Part shown: in pieces, positions 62,850-64,000 of the stretch
Layout: each line of letters opens with the position of its first letter
Position numbering within the stretch: the first letter of the stretch is position 1
Assembly (NCBI GenBank): GCA_964342745.1
Contig: CAYFFW010000002.1
Coordinates: 1-64,000, forward strand
DNA length: 64,000 nt
Direction of reading: 5' to 3'
From: AEGEAN-183 sp964342745
Lineage (GTDB): Bacteria; Pseudomonadota; Gammaproteobacteria; Magnimaribacterales; Magnimaribacteraceae
Position numbers and translations under genes: made by a program
The notes under the pieces: model-generated
Seen by the model: only the letters and a program-made list of their open reading frames with translations
What the model was told of the DNA's origin: nothing
The model's database searches: none

Positions 62850-64000
62850 CTGTACAAGAATGGACCTTCTTAATGGTAGGAATAAGCTTTGCTGTTTATA
62901 TATTTATAGCTTTTAAATCTAGAGCTCAATCAACCTCTGATTTTTACGTAGCGGGAAAAGGTGTTAATCCTATAGTTAATGGTATGGCTACAGCTGCTGA
63001 CTGGATGTCTGCAGCTTCTTTTTTATCCATGGCAGGATTGATAGCCTTTCTTGGTAAAGATGGTTCTGTCTACTTAATGGGCTGGACAGGTGGATATGTT
63101 TTACTAGCCTTGCTGCTTGCTCCTTATCTTAGGAAATTTGGACAATTTACAGTCCCTGACTTTATTGGGGAAAGATATTATTCAAACACCGCTAGAGTGG
63201 TGGCAGTATTATGCTTAATTTTTATTTCCTTTACTTACATAGCGGGCCAAATGAGGGGCGTAGGGATAGTCTTCTCAAGATTTCTTGAAGTTGATATTAA
63301 TTTAGGGGTTGTTATCGGTATGGGAATAGTTTTTGTCTATGCAGTTTGGGGAGGCATGAAAGGAATAACTTACACTCAAGTTGCTCAATACACAGTACTT
63401 ATATTTGCGTACCTTGTTCCTGCAATCTACATATCCATAATTATGACTAATAACCCTATACCTCAAGTGGGTTTTGGGAGCACCATTGCTGGAAGTTCTG
63501 AATTCTTATTAGACAAACTAGATAAAGTAACGTCAGATCTAGGTTTTACTGCTTATACAGAAAATACGAAAAGCAAGATTGATGTCTTCTGTATTACTGC
63601 CGCTCTAATGGTAGGAACTGCAGGCCTCCCTCATGTAATAGTAAGGTTTTTTACTGTGCCTAGCTTTAGTGCTGCAAGAAAATCTGCTGGCTATGCCTTA
63701 ATCTTTATTGCCCTCTTATATACCACTGCTCCAGCAGTATCTGCATTTGCAAGGATGAATTTAATTGACTCCATTCAAGATACTGAATATTCAGAATCAC
63801 CAAAGTGGTTTCAAAACTGGGAAAGTATAGGTTTAATTGCTTGGAAAGATAAAGATTCAAACGGCTTAATTAGATATTCCTCAGGAAACGCACTTGAGGG
63901 AGTAAAGCCGATTTACTCTGAAGAAAGAGGAAATTCAGGTGAAAGAGTTGTTTTAAACCAACCAGACCTTTCGAATGAGAATGAGGTTTATATTGATAGA
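62846..64000 (+). CDS. Sodium:solute symporter, large subunit (cut by window edge)
   Basis: An SSS-family carrier that runs off the right edge; 385 codons are visible from ATG 62846. STSDFYVAGKGVNPIVNGMA, AADWMSAASFLSMAGLIAF and GQFTVPDFIGERYYS match the VC_2705 subgroup, often called acetate/monocarboxylate symporters, but the substrate is not fixed. A long hydrophilic segment follows near residues 300-385 (SPKWFQNWESIGLIAWKDKD), the loop characteristic of this subgroup. It overlaps the DUF4212 gene by 4 bp (ATGA). Confidence 0.9.
   Translation, partial: MTVQEWTFLMVGISFAVYIFIAFKSRAQSTSDFYVAGKGVNPIVNGMATAADWMSAASFLSMAGLIAFLGKDGSVYLMGWTGGYVLLALLLAPYLRKFGQFTVPDFIGERYYSNTARVVAVLCLIFISFTYIAGQMRGVGIVFSRFLEVDINLGVVIGMGIVFVYAVWGGMKGITYTQVAQYTVLIFAYLVPAIYISIIMTNNPIPQVGFGSTIAGSSEFLLDKLDKVTSDLGFTAYTENTKSKIDVFCITAALMVGTAGLPHVIVRFFTVPSFSAARKSAGYALIFIALLYTTAPAVSAFARMNLIDSIQDTEYSESPKWFQNWESIGLIAWKDKDSNGLIRYSSGNALEGVKPIYSEERGNSGERVVLNQPDLSNENEVYIDR

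Noticed and set aside
1..64000. CRISPR arrays, insertion sequences, integrase or phage genes, toxin-antitoxin pairs
   Set aside because: No regularly spaced repeats, transposase or recombinase motifs, or typical small toxin pairs were seen on either strand.

Overview
This is a 64 kb stretch of a very compact, AT-rich bacterial chromosome (G+C roughly one third by eye). No insertion sequence, phage, CRISPR array, integron or plasmid function was seen. The gene set and order are gammaproteobacterial: amgK-murU divergent from lptD-surA-pdxA-ksgA-apaH, rpsU-yqeY, gmk-rpoZ-spoT-ridA-recG, cmoA-cmoB, mutY-yggX, rppH, hspQ and zapE. The small intergenic spaces, and the ACAD10-type kinase, MaoC pair, spinster-type MFS carrier, membrane pyrophosphatase and TANGO2 genes, suggest a streamlined marine gammaproteobacterium of the SAR86 or oligotrophic type. 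That placement is an inference and would need a marker-gene tree.

Layout. 1-3161 (minus): start of trpE (cut by the window edge), rpe, then murU and amgK for recycling of cell-wall sugars. 3271-11260 (plus): lptD and surA (outer-membrane assembly), pdxA (vitamin B6), ksgA, apaH, cca and a pteridine-reductase-like SDR. 11344-14967: ACAD10-type kinase, two MaoC hydratase-fold proteins and an MFS carrier, probably one catabolic unit. 14942-16759 (minus): folK, folB, tsaD. 16867-17550: rpsU-yqeY without the usual dnaG-rpoD. 17553-21371 (minus): pyrE, ribE and two exported amidohydrolases, the second of which has lost all recognisable metal ligands. 21455-27078 (plus): gmk, rpoZ, spoT, ridA, recG. 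27073-32699: cmoA-cmoB, a GNAT, a K+-dependent-type membrane pyrophosphatase, a dicarboxylate/amino-acid symporter and rubredoxin. 32785-35915: ubiA, a COG3146 acyltransferase-like protein, an AlkA-type glycosylase and a DUF1249 protein. 36034-39562: a eukaryotic-type glutamine synthetase (GSII) next to ntrB-ntrC. 39568-44896: rhodanese, gpmA, hisBHAF, mutY-yggX and tRNA-Phe. 44952-55201: small exported and membrane proteins, an MBL-fold protein, a bifunctional beta-oxidation enzyme, MTA-nucleosidase-like protein and apt, a DUF1295 reductase, GFA protein, zapE, a ferredoxin/rubredoxin reductase-like flavoprotein, hspQ and an aminotransferase. 55414-59757: gcvTHP. 59750-64000: HAD phosphatase (possible histidinol phosphatase), rppH, TANGO2, a TauE/SafE carrier and a two-subunit Na+/solute symporter cut by the window end.

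Genome organisation. No gene-free stretch exceeds 300 bases; the largest is 55202-55413, which holds a hairpin and an inverted pair of DnaA-box sequences. Twelve convergent protein-gene junctions lie between a 26-bp overlap and a 5-bp gap. Co-directional neighbours often overlap by 4 bp (NTGA) or 8 bp (NTGNNNTAR), which implies translational coupling. Only one convincing intrinsic terminator was seen (35967-35989).

Most worth following up: the amidohydrolase and pseudo-amidohydrolase pair, GSII with ntrBC and an NtrC-like dyad, the near absence of space at convergent ends, the shared -10/GCGCGA promoter motif at rpsU, rpoZ-spoT and hisB, the candidate 4-hydroxyacyl-CoA kinase cluster, and the DnaA-box dyad upstream of gcvT.
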